Assembly (NCBI GenBank): GCA_900551955.1
Contig: UWSE01000009.1
Location: 1-23,353, forward strand
Direction: 5' to 3'
Length of the DNA stretch: 23,353 nt
Origin: an uncultured Mollicutes bacterium
Lineage (GTDB): Bacteria > Bacillota_I > Bacilli_A > UBA3375
Positions 1 through 7,561 of this stretch are shown here, piece by piece; the stretch's first letter is position 1, and each line of letters opens with the position of its first letter. A program made the position numbers and the translations under genes. The notes beneath the pieces are model-generated. The model made no database searches. It saw only the letters and a list, made by a program, of their open reading frames with translations, and was not told the DNA's origin.

Positions 1-9
1 TCTACCCAT
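1..9 (-). CDS. Start of a minus-strand gene cut by the left edge
   Basis: An ATG at 9-7 (minus strand) is preceded at a 6-nt spacing by AAGGAG (minus strand, 21-16), and further upstream by an extended -10 (TGTTATAAT, 49-41). Only the codons for Met-Gly-Arg are inside the window, so nothing can be said about the product. The gene is divergent from the glycosyltransferase at 142. The call rests only on the promoter, ribosome site and ATG arrangement. Confidence 0.45.
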
Positions 10-40
10 AATTTTCTCCTTAATAATATATTATATATTT

Positions 41-49
41 ATTATAACA
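41..49 (-). promoter_or_regulatory. Extended -10 promoter of the left-edge gene
   Basis: Minus-strand TGTTATAAT is a perfect extended -10 (TGN-TATAAT) about 31 nt before the ATG at 9. It is one arm of a mirror pair with the plus-strand promoter at 110-118. No convincing -35 is seen. Confidence 0.5.
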
Positions 50-109
50 AAATTTTTAATTATCCTCCATCATAAATAGGGGTGAAAAATATAGCTTCTA
101 ACAAAAATT

Positions 110-118
110 TGTTATAAT
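110..118 (+). promoter_or_regulatory. Extended -10 promoter of the first glycosyltransferase
   Basis: TGTTATAAT is a perfect extended -10, 23 nt before the ATG at 142. It is followed by the strong ribosome site AAGGGGGG (132-139). No good -35 hexamer is visible, as is common with extended -10 promoters. Confidence 0.6.
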
Positions 119-141
119 AAATTTGTCTGTTAAGGGGGGTT

Positions 142-921
142 ATGAATTATATTATTGCCACAGTTGTTGTCTTTAATAAGTCAATTAATGATAGTGCTGC
201 TATTCAGTGTTTAAGTAAAATTAAAAATATTGACTTATTAGTAATTGATAATTCTGAGACCGATTATCATAATCAAGAATTATGTGAAAAATTAAATATC
301 CATTATTTATCTAATGGTGGTAATATTGGTCTTAGTAAAGCTTATAATATTATCACTAATAAATTACTTAACTCACCTTACAAATATATCTTATTATGTG
401 ATGATGATACAGAAATATCACAAGCTTATATAGATGAAATCAACACATTAATTAAAGAAGATTATGATATTATTATTCCGCGTATCATTGATGGTGATTC
501 AGGCAATGTCTATTCACCAAAAGTATATAATAATACTCCTTTTTTAACTAAAGTATATAATGATCAACCCTATAAATATATTAAAGCGATTAATTCAGGG
601 TTATGTATTAAATTGTCTATTTTTAATGAATTTAAATACAATGAAAATAACTTCTTATACTTTGTTGATGTGGACTTGTTTGAAAACTATGTCAACAAAA
701 AGCCAGCTACAACTAAAGTAACTAATACTTCATTAGTCCAAAATCTATCCCATCTAACTGAAAGTTTAAGCGATGGGCAAATAACACAAATGCAATTACG
801 CTTAAAAGATAGTAAAGCCTTTAACAACTGGCTTACCCACAATACATATAAGCTGGCTTTTGTGATGCAAATGTATTTAAGATACAAAGATAAACGATTA
901 TTATCGTTATTAAGGATATAA
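142..921 (+). CDS. Family 2 glycosyltransferase (surface polysaccharide)
   Basis: A cytoplasmic GT-A-fold glycosyltransferase of family GT2 (rhamnosyltransferase-like group), expected to move a sugar from a nucleotide-sugar to a lipid-linked glycan. Visible marks are the N-terminal Rossmann strand (residues 3-12, hydrophobic, then FNK), VIDNSE at about 34-39, the nucleotide-binding NIGLSKAYN at 61-69, the metal-binding DDD at 87-89 inside CDDDT, and an acceptor-side NSG motif near 154. The length of 259 residues is normal for the short single-domain type. It is closely similar to the enzyme at 5294-6088 (same motif spacing and a shared YIDE segment after the DDD) and related to the one at 6099-6908. 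The start is fixed by AAGGGGGG just upstream. It is the only plus-strand gene of the glycan region and converges on the minus-strand operon at a shared terminator. Donor and acceptor sugars cannot be read from the sequence. Confidence 0.88.
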   Translation: MNYIIATVVVFNKSINDSAAIQCLSKIKNIDLLVIDNSETDYHNQELCEKLNIHYLSNGGNIGLSKAYNIITNKLLNSPYKYILLCDDDTEISQAYIDEINTLIKEDYDIIIPRIIDGDSGNVYSPKVYNNTPFLTKVYNDQPYKYIKAINSGLCIKLSIFNEFKYNENNFLYFVDVDLFENYVNKKPATTKVTNTSLVQNLSHLTESLSDGQITQMQLRLKDSKAFNNWLTHNTYKLAFVMQMYLRYKDKRLLSLLRI

Positions 922-949
922 AAATAGCAACGTTAGTTGCTATTTTTTA
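921..949. terminator. Bidirectional terminator between convergent genes
   Basis: AAAATAGCAAC (921-931), a GTTA loop, GTTGCTATTTT (936-946) and a T run form an 11-bp hairpin that works on either strand. It overlaps the last base of the glycosyltransferase stop codon (919-921) and the stop codon of the convergent small protein (947-949), so each stop codon lies within or beside the terminator. Confidence 0.85.
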
Positions 950-1354
950 GTTATACATAATAATTGTTCCACTAAGGACCTTAATATTAACATCATTAGG
1001 TAATTCTAATTCAATACGACCGTTCCCTTCAATTTTGTATTCTTGACCATTAACTAAGATCATAGCTTCTGTTAAGGACATGTTTTCGAATTTAACGATT
1101 CCAGGATTTACTTTTTCTTCACTTAAACTAGTAATTGTACTACCTTCACGATAAACTTTACCAGTATATCTACTTGCTTCTTGATCTTCTGTAGATAAAT
1201 ATTGATTATTATAAACTAATTCAATTTCTTGACTTGCTTGTAATTCCTTTTTATATTTCTCAATTTGGGGAAAGTACAAATACATTAGTACTAGCTCGAC
1301 AACTAACAAACAAGATAAAAGAATAATAAGATATTTAGATATTATTTTTCTCAT
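947..1354 (-). CDS. Small one-pass surface protein, module A, second of pair
   Basis: I do not recognise a named family. The 135-residue protein has a short basic N-terminus, one strong membrane helix at about 8-28 and then an extracytoplasmic part. Its last 55 residues fit a pattern shared with three other proteins here: an N/L-x-PG segment (VNPGIVKF), a strand pair around a short turn with NGQEYKI, an E/D-rich strand and a final strand with a Gly (VLSGTIIMY). It is the counterpart of 7146-7559 (same place in the module, same length). It follows its partner by 8 nt, with AAGGA as ribosome site, and ends the operon at the shared terminator. Role inferred from context only: an accessory or scaffold subunit outside the membrane for the adjacent GT-C-like enzyme. 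Confidence 0.7.
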   Translation of the reverse strand: MRKIISKYLIILLSCLLVVELVLMYLYFPQIEKYKKELQASQEIELVYNNQYLSTEDQEASRYTGKVYREGSTITSLSEEKVNPGIVKFENMSLTEAMILVNGQEYKIEGNGRIELELPNDVNIKVLSGTIIMYN

Positions 1355-1362
1355 ATGTTTCC

Positions 1363-1806
1363 TTAACTAAAAATATTAGTTTTATTAACTTCTAATTCTC
1401 CACTACTAGTAATTTTATCATCTTTATTGATATAAACCGCAACAACTGATGTTATTTTATCTGATTGATCATCCGGTTGTAGTTCATATTTAGTATCATT
1501 AATGACTAATGTTACTACATCAGCACCTTTGTTGGCAAAAGAGTACCATCCTGGTTCCAGTTTTAGGTTTTTTCCAACAATAAACTCTCCTCGCCGGATG
1601 TTTTGACTATAACTAAAAGCATGTAAACGTTTATCAAAAGGCATATTTAAAATATTATAGTTACGAATACGATCATCTTCTTCTTTACTAATCGCTTCAC
1701 GATATTGCAATAATATCCCTTCAAACTTTTCTTTAAAAATATCTAATGAAATAAAAAAGATAAATATCATAATAACGATTGTTATTAGTTTTCGTTTAAA
1801 TGACAT
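1363..1806 (-). CDS. Small one-pass surface protein, module A, first of pair
   Basis: A 147-residue protein of unrecognised family. It has one membrane helix (about 7-23), a charged, probably coiled stretch (about 30-50) and an extracytoplasmic beta-type domain containing FIVGKNLKLEPGWYSF near 75-90. The segments G-x-x-L-x-PG-x-Y and V-I-N-D-x-x-Y-x-L recur in 7562-8026 and, more weakly, in the two shorter small proteins. Its start lies 22 nt inside the end of the GT-C-like gene and has its own GGAGG site, so translation is probably coupled and the two products may be made in a fixed ratio. This pairing in both modules A and B is the best evidence for a shared complex. I infer extracytoplasmic service to the GT-C-like protein; the sequence does not show the function. 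Confidence 0.72.
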   Translation of the reverse strand: MSFKRKLITIVIMIFIFFISLDIFKEKFEGILLQYREAISKEEDDRIRNYNILNMPFDKRLHAFSYSQNIRRGEFIVGKNLKLEPGWYSFANKGADVVTLVINDTKYELQPDDQSDKITSVVAVYINKDDKITSSGELEVNKTNIFS

Positions 1807-3653
1807 ATTCCTCCATCTGTATAATAAATATTATAATTTGGTGTACTATATTCGATTGGTAAATCAAGAGTTATTTCTTTACGTAAAATAATGTAAAATG
1901 GTTCATTACTACTACAATCTGTTAAACTTAAATCACCACGATAACGAACAATGTTATCTGCTTGTAAACGTAAATCAATAACAGGCCGAGCAACAGCTCC
2001 AAAGTTAACATTTTTGGTTTTTGGATAATCATAATGCGTTAGTTCATATAAATCTTGACTTTGATATTTGTAAACCGTGAAATTAGAAAAGCCGGTAAAG
2101 ATATTCTTAAAATTAGGCATACAAATTATAACTATGGTTAAGACACTAATAATATATACATCTGCTTTAATTGGTAATCGTTTATCAATTAAACAAATAA
2201 TTGCATATAATCCAGCCATTACAATTATACTTGGCATAAATAATACATAAGCACGGTGATATACTTCGTATCTAATTAGTGATCCTAAAATTCGATAAGC
2301 AATCGGGTTAGAAAAAAATATTACAGCAATAATAATGAAGTAAAAAATATTACGTTGTTGTTTATATAAATAAATTAACCCTAATACTGTAAATAATACG
2401 ATTGGTACATTTGCAAAGACATTATAATAATAGTGTGGACTATGTTTAAATACTTTGTCATGTTTTAATAATAAAATATTAACTATAATTTCTAATGAAT
2501 TAGATAATAATAAGAACAAGACCACAATCGTTACTAAATAAATCCCACTACACCATAGGACAATTTTTCTAATACTCTCATATTTAAGTTTACTAATTAA
2601 CTTAATTATTAACAGCCAAATTATCCAACCCAACGCTAGTAAACCTAACATTAAATATATGTGGGTATTTAAAATAAAGATGATTCCATAACTGGCAATC
2701 ACTCCATATCCAATTAGAATACTAGTAACATGCTTACTAGTTTTAAGATAAATAACTTGGTAAATTAAAGTGATTGTCAAGAAAGCAGTTAGAATAAATA
2801 ATGAGCTACTACTCATAAAGAAACTAGCATTAACTAATAGTGGTAGTATCCATACTTTATTAATACGATCCATTTCTTTAATCACGAAAATAAATAACAT
2901 GAATATTCCCATCGTATTAAAGAAATTGATCCCCATCGGTACACTCCATAATGTGTGAACTAATACTTCTCCATAATTCGGATATTGACTAAAAAAGAAG
3001 CATCCACAAAACATTAAGACTGTCATCACTGTTAACATTAAACGTTTATGCATATTAAAGAACGCTTGGCATACACTTCCTAATGAAAAAATAATTAAAA
3101 AGGCTTCAATAATTTTTCCAATAGTTAAGTATGCTACTAAGTTATCAATTTTAAGTAAACTAATAATCACACTGTAGAATAAATAGATCCCATCGCAGAA
3201 GTGAAAAGACATGATTTTACCATTAACGACATGACCATTGTGCGAATAAATGACATTATTATCAATCGTTGAGAATGTTAATGCTCCATATAACCAACTA
3301 TCGGCTAGTGGTAGTGAAATCAACGCTACTAAGATTGCAAATAAAATACTCATTACTAACACTAAAATAAAGTATTTATCTTTAAACTTTTCTTTAAAGC
3401 TAGTAAAATAGTCGCGGTGTTTATAAAATAGAAATAGGTAAATTATTGCTAACAAAAATAGCAATAATAATCGATATAACGTGAATTTAGCATGGTAAAC
3501 CATAAAGAATAACGAAAACATTTGAAACCCACCAAAAAAGATCATAGCTCCAAATGGTAGCGTCATTACAGAATGTTTTTTATTTAATACTAAATACCCA
3601 GTAAAGTCAAATATTAATAACAATCCTAGGACGATTAATAAACCTAAAACCAT
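1785..3653 (-). CDS. Large polytopic membrane protein, GT-C glycosyltransferase-like (module A)
   Basis: A 622-residue protein with roughly a dozen membrane helices and a hydrophilic C-terminal tail of about 80 residues. This architecture fits GT-C glycosyltransferases, which use lipid-linked sugars on the outer face of the membrane. The first large outer loop carries acidic candidates: D118 in LADSW and D154 in FCDGIY, with SHNG (137-140) between them. Other segments shared with its paralogue at 8008-9885 are KHDKVF...SPHYYYNVF (397-413), NPIAYR...YHR (449-467) and a tail ending PNYNIY...GG..C..N. The start has AGGAG and lies about 17 nt after an extended -10. The last 22 nt overlap the next gene. 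It could instead be a Wzy-like polymerase. No named family is claimed; the GT-C reading rests on topology, acidic loop residues and context. Confidence 0.68.
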   Translation of the reverse strand: MVLGLLIVLGLLLIFDFTGYLVLNKKHSVMTLPFGAMIFFGGFQMFSLFFMVYHAKFTLYRLLLLFLLAIIYLFLFYKHRDYFTSFKEKFKDKYFILVLVMSILFAILVALISLPLADSWLYGALTFSTIDNNVIYSHNGHVVNGKIMSFHFCDGIYLFYSVIISLLKIDNLVAYLTIGKIIEAFLIIFSLGSVCQAFFNMHKRLMLTVMTVLMFCGCFFFSQYPNYGEVLVHTLWSVPMGINFFNTMGIFMLFIFVIKEMDRINKVWILPLLVNASFFMSSSSLFILTAFLTITLIYQVIYLKTSKHVTSILIGYGVIASYGIIFILNTHIYLMLGLLALGWIIWLLIIKLISKLKYESIRKIVLWCSGIYLVTIVVLFLLLSNSLEIIVNILLLKHDKVFKHSPHYYYNVFANVPIVLFTVLGLIYLYKQQRNIFYFIIIAVIFFSNPIAYRILGSLIRYEVYHRAYVLFMPSIIVMAGLYAIICLIDKRLPIKADVYIISVLTIVIICMPNFKNIFTGFSNFTVYKYQSQDLYELTHYDYPKTKNVNFGAVARPVIDLRLQADNIVRYRGDLSLTDCSSNEPFYIILRKEITLDLPIEYSTPNYNIYYTDGGICHLNEN

Positions 3654-3668
3654 AAAACTCCTACTATT

Positions 3669-3679
3669 ATATTATACCA
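3669..3679 (-). promoter_or_regulatory. Extended -10 promoter of module A GT-C-like gene
   Basis: On the minus strand TGGTATAAT (3679-3671) is a perfect extended -10, embedded in TATAATATGGTATAATA. That block recurs in part at 6969-6977 and almost whole at 9929-9944. It implies a very short leader carrying only the AGGAG site before the ATG at 3653. No good -35 is seen. Confidence 0.62.
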
Positions 3680-3726
3680 TATTATAAAATTTCGAAGGGT
3701 ATATGGGTTTTATTCCAACAGTCAAC

Positions 3727-3785
3727 AGTTGCAAACGAAATCGAATAGTTTACTATAAAGTGAACAATTCGATTAGGTTGCAACT
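3727..3785. repeat. 59-bp palindromic repeat, copy 1
   Basis: The element begins AGTTGCAA and ends TTGCAACT. Its inner arms AATCGAAT and ATTCGATT flank a 12-13 nt spacer. The second copy is at 7017-7075 in the same orientation and of the same length. Where the two copies differ in the inner arm (AATCGAAT versus ATTCGAAT), the opposite arm changes to match, so pairing is kept. It lies about 50 bp upstream of the promoter at 3669-3679 and downstream of the flippase terminator, so it is probably a DNA-level element rather than part of an mRNA leader. Confidence 0.8.
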
Positions 3786-3799
3786 ATGCCTAATTATAC

Positions 3800-3836
3800 A
3801 AAAAAATGTCCCACTTTTTTTAGTGGGATATTTTTT
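3800..3836 (-). terminator. Terminator of the flippase A transcript
   Basis: On the minus strand TCCCACT pairs with AGTGGGA across a loop of six A residues, flanked by an A run before and a T run after. It lies about 30 nt past the flippase stop codon. Near-symmetric flanks would allow function in both directions. Confidence 0.8.
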
Positions 3837-3847
3837 AACTCAGTGCT
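3830..3847. repeat. 18-nt terminator-flanking repeat, copy 1
   Basis: ATTTTTTAACTCAGTGCT (plus strand) borders the hairpin at 3800-3836. The identical 18 nt border a similar hairpin at 18169-18186. The match extends beyond the T run, so it is not just a generic terminator tail. Confidence 0.65.
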
Positions 3848-3866
3848 AAGTACTTATTGACATTTT

Positions 3867-5276
3867 CTACTTCTCCTTGTTTTTCGTCGTTTTTAAGATT
3901 AGAAAATATCCTATTATTAAAGCAGTTATTATTATAAACATAAAAATATTATTAAATTGTATTAAAAATAAGCTAATTATCATCAAAAAGATCGAAAATA
4001 CTATTAATTTAAATCCTTCTTTGATTCCAATCACAATTGTACCTGTAAATAAATATGTTATCAAATAATTTATTACTGTTGCTATACTAACTGCATATAA
4101 TGGTGAACTTTTGATTGTATTTACACAGATAAAGTAAATAAATAATGTAATAATAGCATTAATAATTCCATAAAAAGCAAATTTTCTTTGATCTTTTACT
4201 AATAGTAAAGACATAAATAGTAAATGAACAACTATATAAAAAGGCATTCCTATAGTAATAATCGATGATAATTCAATCCCTTGAGTTATCGCTTCAATTT
4301 TATCTACAATCCCTGGTATTTTTTGTCCAACGACTCCTAGTAAATATAAAATTAATGGTTCTCCTATCCATAAATATAATACCACAACACTAAATACTAA
4401 CATTGTAATTTGGGTAGCTATATTAAATATTTCTTTTCCTTTTTTATTTTCATTTATCATACTCACTATAACTGATTTTATTGGTATAAATAATTGATTT
4501 AATGTAGTTAATACAAATAATGAGTATGAATAAATTCCTAAAAAACTTGTATTTTCATGTAAAAACGTTTTATCTAAACTAAATACTAATACATATGACC
4601 AATTTCCTAATAAGATAAATAAACCCTTTTTAAAATTATCGATTATAGAAAAATTAGAAGCAGTGTTTTTTTCTTTTATATTTAATTTATTATAATCATG
4701 GTAAATTTTAATATATAGCCATCCAACTATAACAAATTTAAAAATTATATCAATAATCATGAATAATATAATATTAAGATGAAAAATACTAACTATTATT
4801 ATTCCTATCAACATATATATTTTGGTAAGAAAATCAAAATATCCAATTATATCAAATTTTCCTAACGCTGAAAAAGCGTTACGAATATTTCCTAACAATG
4901 TTACTGGAAAAAACGAAATAATTGATAATGTCAAAATAATAAATTGACTACTTCCTAATTCAGTTTTAAAAAATATTGGTACTAATAAAATGCTAAAAAT
5001 TAATACAACTGCTTGAAAAATAAATCCAAAATTTAAATCTCTTTTTAGTGTTGGAAGCATATCAGTATATTCTCTTTTTCGATAATTTATTAACATTCCA
5101 TCTTGAAATCCAAAAGATAATACACCTAATTGAATTATATAATTCATATATAAATTATATTCTCCATATTGTGATGCATTAAATGATACTAATGCTATTG
5201 CTGATGTTGCAAATCCTATCACTATACCTATTACTGATAAGATATAAAATATTCTAATTCTTTTTTGTGTATCCAT
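3867..5276 (-). CDS. Wzx-type polysaccharide flippase (MOP superfamily), module A
   Basis: A polytopic membrane protein of 469 residues with about 12-14 helices and the organisation of MOP/Wzx flippases, which turn undecaprenyl-linked glycans to the outer face. The N-terminal part (RIRIFYILS, then EYGEYNLY and DGMLINYRKR) matches its paralogue at 10085-11512 throughout, including LPTLKRD followed by FGFIFQ. It is last of a three-gene unit with the glycosyltransferases at 5294 and 6099, with a 17-nt gap and AAGGG as ribosome site. It is much richer in A/T than its paralogue. The substrate would be whatever those two enzymes help build. The MOP assignment is by overall hydrophobic pattern and context, since these proteins lack sharp motifs. 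Confidence 0.8.
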   Translation of the reverse strand: MDTQKRIRIFYILSVIGIVIGFATSAIALVSFNASQYGEYNLYMNYIIQLGVLSFGFQDGMLINYRKREYTDMLPTLKRDLNFGFIFQAVVLIFSILLVPIFFKTELGSSQFIILTLSIISFFPVTLLGNIRNAFSALGKFDIIGYFDFLTKIYMLIGIIIVSIFHLNIILFMIIDIIFKFVIVGWLYIKIYHDYNKLNIKEKNTASNFSIIDNFKKGLFILLGNWSYVLVFSLDKTFLHENTSFLGIYSYSLFVLTTLNQLFIPIKSVIVSMINENKKGKEIFNIATQITMLVFSVVVLYLWIGEPLILYLLGVVGQKIPGIVDKIEAITQGIELSSIITIGMPFYIVVHLLFMSLLLVKDQRKFAFYGIINAIITLFIYFICVNTIKSSPLYAVSIATVINYLITYLFTGTIVIGIKEGFKLIVFSIFLMIISLFLIQFNNIFMFIIITALIIGYFLILKTTKNKEK

Positions 5277-5293
5277 ATAACCCTTATTTTTAT

Positions 5294-6088
5294 TTATGCA
5301 AATAATAAACTTAAAATTGTTAATTTTTTATGTTGTATTAACGATTGTGATACTAACAATACCTTATACAACCAATATTGAATATAACCAAATTTTCGAG
5401 TTTTAAAATATTTTTTTGCATCTTTTAAAACACGTTTAATTTGATCTTTAGTAGTTGAACCAAATTCAACACTACCAGCACAATTTTGATATATTGTTGA
5501 TTTTAAAATAATATAAGAAAGTTTATTAATATTAACATTATTATTATAGAAATCTAAATCTGTAAAATACATAAATAAATCTTCATTATAACGCCAATTA
5601 TTAAAAGCTGTTAATTTTATACAACTTCCAGAATTAATACCTCCTATTCTTGTTGCTTGTTCTTGATTTACACGTTTAAGAGGCAAATTTGAATAAAATG
5701 TAGGTGTTAATATTTGATTACTTACTTTATCAACTACATGTGGTAATATTAAATCATATTTATTTTCATTTACATGTATTAATAATTCATCAATATATTC
5801 TTTGTTATAAATAGTATCATCGTCTGATAAAAGAATATATTGATAATTATTTTTAAGTATATCAATAGCTTTATTATATGCTTTACTAAGCCCTTTATTA
5901 CCATTCATATTTATATATTGATAATTATTTTCTTGACAAAAACTTATATTATTATTTTTTATTTCTTCATTTGTAGAATTATCTACAAAACAAAAATCAA
6001 TATATTCATTATTTAATGTATTTATTACTGTAATATCTTTTATTAACTTATTATATACTACAACAACTGTTACTAATTTATTTGCCAT
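5294..6088 (-). CDS. Family 2 glycosyltransferase
   Basis: A 264-residue GT2 enzyme. Motifs are the N-terminal VTVVVVYNK strand, VDNS at 35-38, NKGLSKAYN (64-72), DDD (89-91) in SDDDT, and NSGSCIK near 152-158. It resembles the enzyme at 142-921 more than its operon neighbour: after the DDD both read YIDE, then a segment ending in I-x-P and a K/R-V before the NSG motif. Cytoplasmic, probably acting on a lipid-linked glycan. It follows the enzyme at 6099-6908 by 10 nt with GAGGA as ribosome site and precedes flippase A. G/C content is very low (9 of 60 bases in 5761-5820 by hand count), lower than in the flanking small-protein and GT-C-like genes. This suggests a different origin for the block. 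Confidence 0.87.
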   Translation of the reverse strand: MANKLVTVVVVYNKLIKDITVINTLNNEYIDFCFVDNSTNEEIKNNNISFCQENNYQYINMNGNKGLSKAYNKAIDILKNNYQYILLSDDDTIYNKEYIDELLIHVNENKYDLILPHVVDKVSNQILTPTFYSNLPLKRVNQEQATRIGGINSGSCIKLTAFNNWRYNEDLFMYFTDLDFYNNNVNINKLSYIILKSTIYQNCAGSVEFGSTTKDQIKRVLKDAKKYFKTRKFGYIQYWLYKVLLVSQSLIQHKKLTILSLLFA

Positions 6089-6098
6089 TGTTCCTCAT

Positions 6099-6908
6099 TT
6101 ACTTTAATAAATATTTAAAATATCTAAAATCTTTTGTTCTTAAAAAATACATACTAACAATTATTGATTTATTTAAAAAATAAGTTTTTTTATCATATGC
6201 TTTGGTATCTTTTAACCTAATCGTCAATCTTGGTATGTTTTGTTCAAAAGATTTGTTTGCAATATCCATAACACTATAACTTTGCTTTATTTCAACTGGT
6301 AAGATATCAATCTTATAACCTAATTTGTAACATTCTCTACAAAAATAATAATCTACACAATCAAGAAAAATATTTTCATCATATTTTAAGTAATCAAATA
6401 TTTCGAAAGGAATAACCATTCCTGAATTAATAGCAAACACTTTGTTTGAACCTATTAATGGTATTAGTTTTTCTTTGCTATTATAATTTCTTTGTTTTAT
6501 ATACTCTATTAAATAATTATCATTATGATAGAAAGGATTAACTAATTTATTATTTTGATCAAAAATTAAAGGTGTATAAATTTTTTTTTTTTGATAAGAA
6601 TAATTTAATACAGTATCAATATATTTATCTCCAATATCTGTATCATCATCTAATAAAACTAAATAATCAATATTTTTATTTTTAAAAAAATCAATACCGA
6701 TATTATAAGCTTTACTTAAACCCAAATTTTCTTTTTTCGCAATATAATCTATTTTATTTTTTTTACAAAAATTATTATTAATATCTATAATTTTTGGATC
6801 AATTGTATTATCTATTATTAATAAATTACTAATTTTTTTTAAATATTTATATGTTAAAGAATCTTCAAGTTTTTTATTATACAATACCATTAAAAAACCA
6901 AATTTCAT
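6099..6908 (-). CDS. Family 2 glycosyltransferase with a 12-A tract
   Basis: A 269-residue GT2 enzyme. Motifs: IIDN near 31-34, NLGLSKAYN at about 61-69, DDD at 87-89 in LDDDT, NSG near 161-163. I start it at the ATG at 6908: a GTG six bases earlier overlaps the AGGAG ribosome site (minus strand 6919-6914 region) and cannot use it. The body carries an unusually long run of 12 A residues (6592-6581) encoding Gln and Lys residues just after the catalytic DDD, plus two T8 runs (6757-6764, 6833-6840). A one-base slip would truncate the enzyme. It is first in its operon, under the extended -10 at 6967-6977. Strong A/T bias (8 G/C of 60 in 6541-6600 by hand count) marks it off from its neighbours. 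Confidence 0.86.
   Translation of the reverse strand: MKFGFLMVLYNKKLEDSLTYKYLKKISNLLIIDNTIDPKIIDINNNFCKKNKIDYIAKKENLGLSKAYNIGIDFFKNKNIDYLVLLDDDTDIGDKYIDTVLNYSYQKKKIYTPLIFDQNNKLVNPFYHNDNYLIEYIKQRNYNSKEKLIPLIGSNKVFAINSGMVIPFEIFDYLKYDENIFLDCVDYYFCRECYKLGYKIDILPVEIKQSYSVMDIANKSFEQNIPRLTIRLKDTKAYDKKTYFLNKSIIVSMYFLRTKDFRYFKYLLK
6581..6592 (-). repeat. Homopolymer A12 tract inside a glycosyltransferase gene
   Basis: Twelve T residues on the plus strand read as A12 in the coding strand, covering codons for about residues 106-109 (QKKK) of the enzyme at 6099-6908. The frame is open in this copy. Tracts of this length are known to slip during replication or transcription. Confidence 0.9.
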
Positions 6909-6966
6909 TTTCACTCCTATAATTTTAACATAACTGTATTTTTCTTGCTAATGATTTGATACTATT

Positions 6967-6977
6967 ATATTATACCA
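6967..6977 (-). promoter_or_regulatory. Extended -10 promoter of the AT-rich glycan block
   Basis: Minus-strand TGGTATAAT (6977-6969) precedes the glycosyltransferase ATG at 6908 by about 60 nt. The same ATGGTATAATA core occurs at 3669-3679 and 9927-9937, but here the upstream second TATAAT of those sites is replaced by GGAT. Confidence 0.58.
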
Positions 6978-7016
6978 TATCCAATAAATACTAACTTAAT
7001 ATTAGTATACTCCAAC

Positions 7017-7075
7017 AGTTGCAAACGAATTCGAATAGTTTACTATAAATTGAACTATTCGAATAGGTTGCAACT
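7017..7075. repeat. 59-bp palindromic repeat, copy 2
   Basis: The same element as 3727-3785, in direct orientation and more symmetric: AATTCGAATAGTT on the left faces AACTATTCGAATA on the right across a spacer of about 10 nt. It lies 40 bp upstream of the promoter at 6967-6977 and downstream of the terminator at 7092-7129. The two copies bracket a 3.3-kb segment holding two glycosyltransferases and flippase A. Confidence 0.82.
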
Positions 7076-7091
7076 ATACAATTTGACTATT

Positions 7092-7129
7092 AAAAAAGAT
7101 GCAAAATGATTAAGTTTTTACATCTTTTT
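7092..7129 (-). terminator. Terminator of module B
   Basis: On the minus strand AAAAAGATGTAAAA pairs with TTTTGCATCTTTTT (one G-T pair) over a loop of about 9 nt and runs into further T residues. It lies just past the stop codon of the small protein at 7146. Confidence 0.78.
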
Positions 7130-7145
7130 AAAAAATATAACTGAT

Positions 7146-7559
7146 TTATAAGATAAATAATGATCCTTGTTCAATGCTAATTGTTGAATTCTCATCTAAA
7201 TAAAAATCTAGTGTTGAGTCTGGAAGAATCGTTAGTGCTTCACCATTAATTTGTAATTTTGCCTCATCTAGTCCAACATTAACTAGCGAGTGTAGTCCTG
7301 GTTGTAAATCTATAGTTGCTATATCACTAACACTCATCCCTGAAGTTAGTAATGGAGCATTAGCCTTCGCATTTCTAACATCAAGTCCAACCAATTCTTG
7401 GGAATCGGCCATATAACTAACTAAATCACCATATTCATAATTAGCTTGTAAGTATTTTTGGCGTAAATTAAAGTTAGTTATTCCAAAATAGATTCTACTT
7501 CCTAACAAAATAATTAATACTACTAATCCTAATACAGTATAAAATTTACGATTTTTCAT
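7146..7559 (-). CDS. Small one-pass surface protein, module B, second of pair
   Basis: A 137-residue protein with one N-terminal membrane helix (about 7-27) and an extracytoplasmic part. Residues from about 80 read DLQPGLHSLVNVG, then strands around a LQINGEAL turn and a final IEQGSLFIL strand, the same order as in 947-1354. The G-x-x-x-L-x-PG core is also in the two longer small proteins. It starts 2 nt after the stop of 7562-8026, and its GGGG-containing ribosome site lies inside that gene's last codons, so translation is probably coupled. No known family is recognised. It is called an accessory protein of the GT-C-like enzyme by position only. Confidence 0.7.
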   Translation of the reverse strand: MKNRKFYTVLGLVVLIILLGSRIYFGITNFNLRQKYLQANYEYGDLVSYMADSQELVGLDVRNAKANAPLLTSGMSVSDIATIDLQPGLHSLVNVGLDEAKLQINGEALTILPDSTLDFYLDENSTISIEQGSLFIL

Positions 7560-7561
7560 AT

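Noticed and set aside
6909..6914. GTG start two codons upstream of the glycosyltransferase ATG
   Set aside because: The GTG overlaps the AGGAG ribosome site; the ATG at 6908 has that site at correct spacing.
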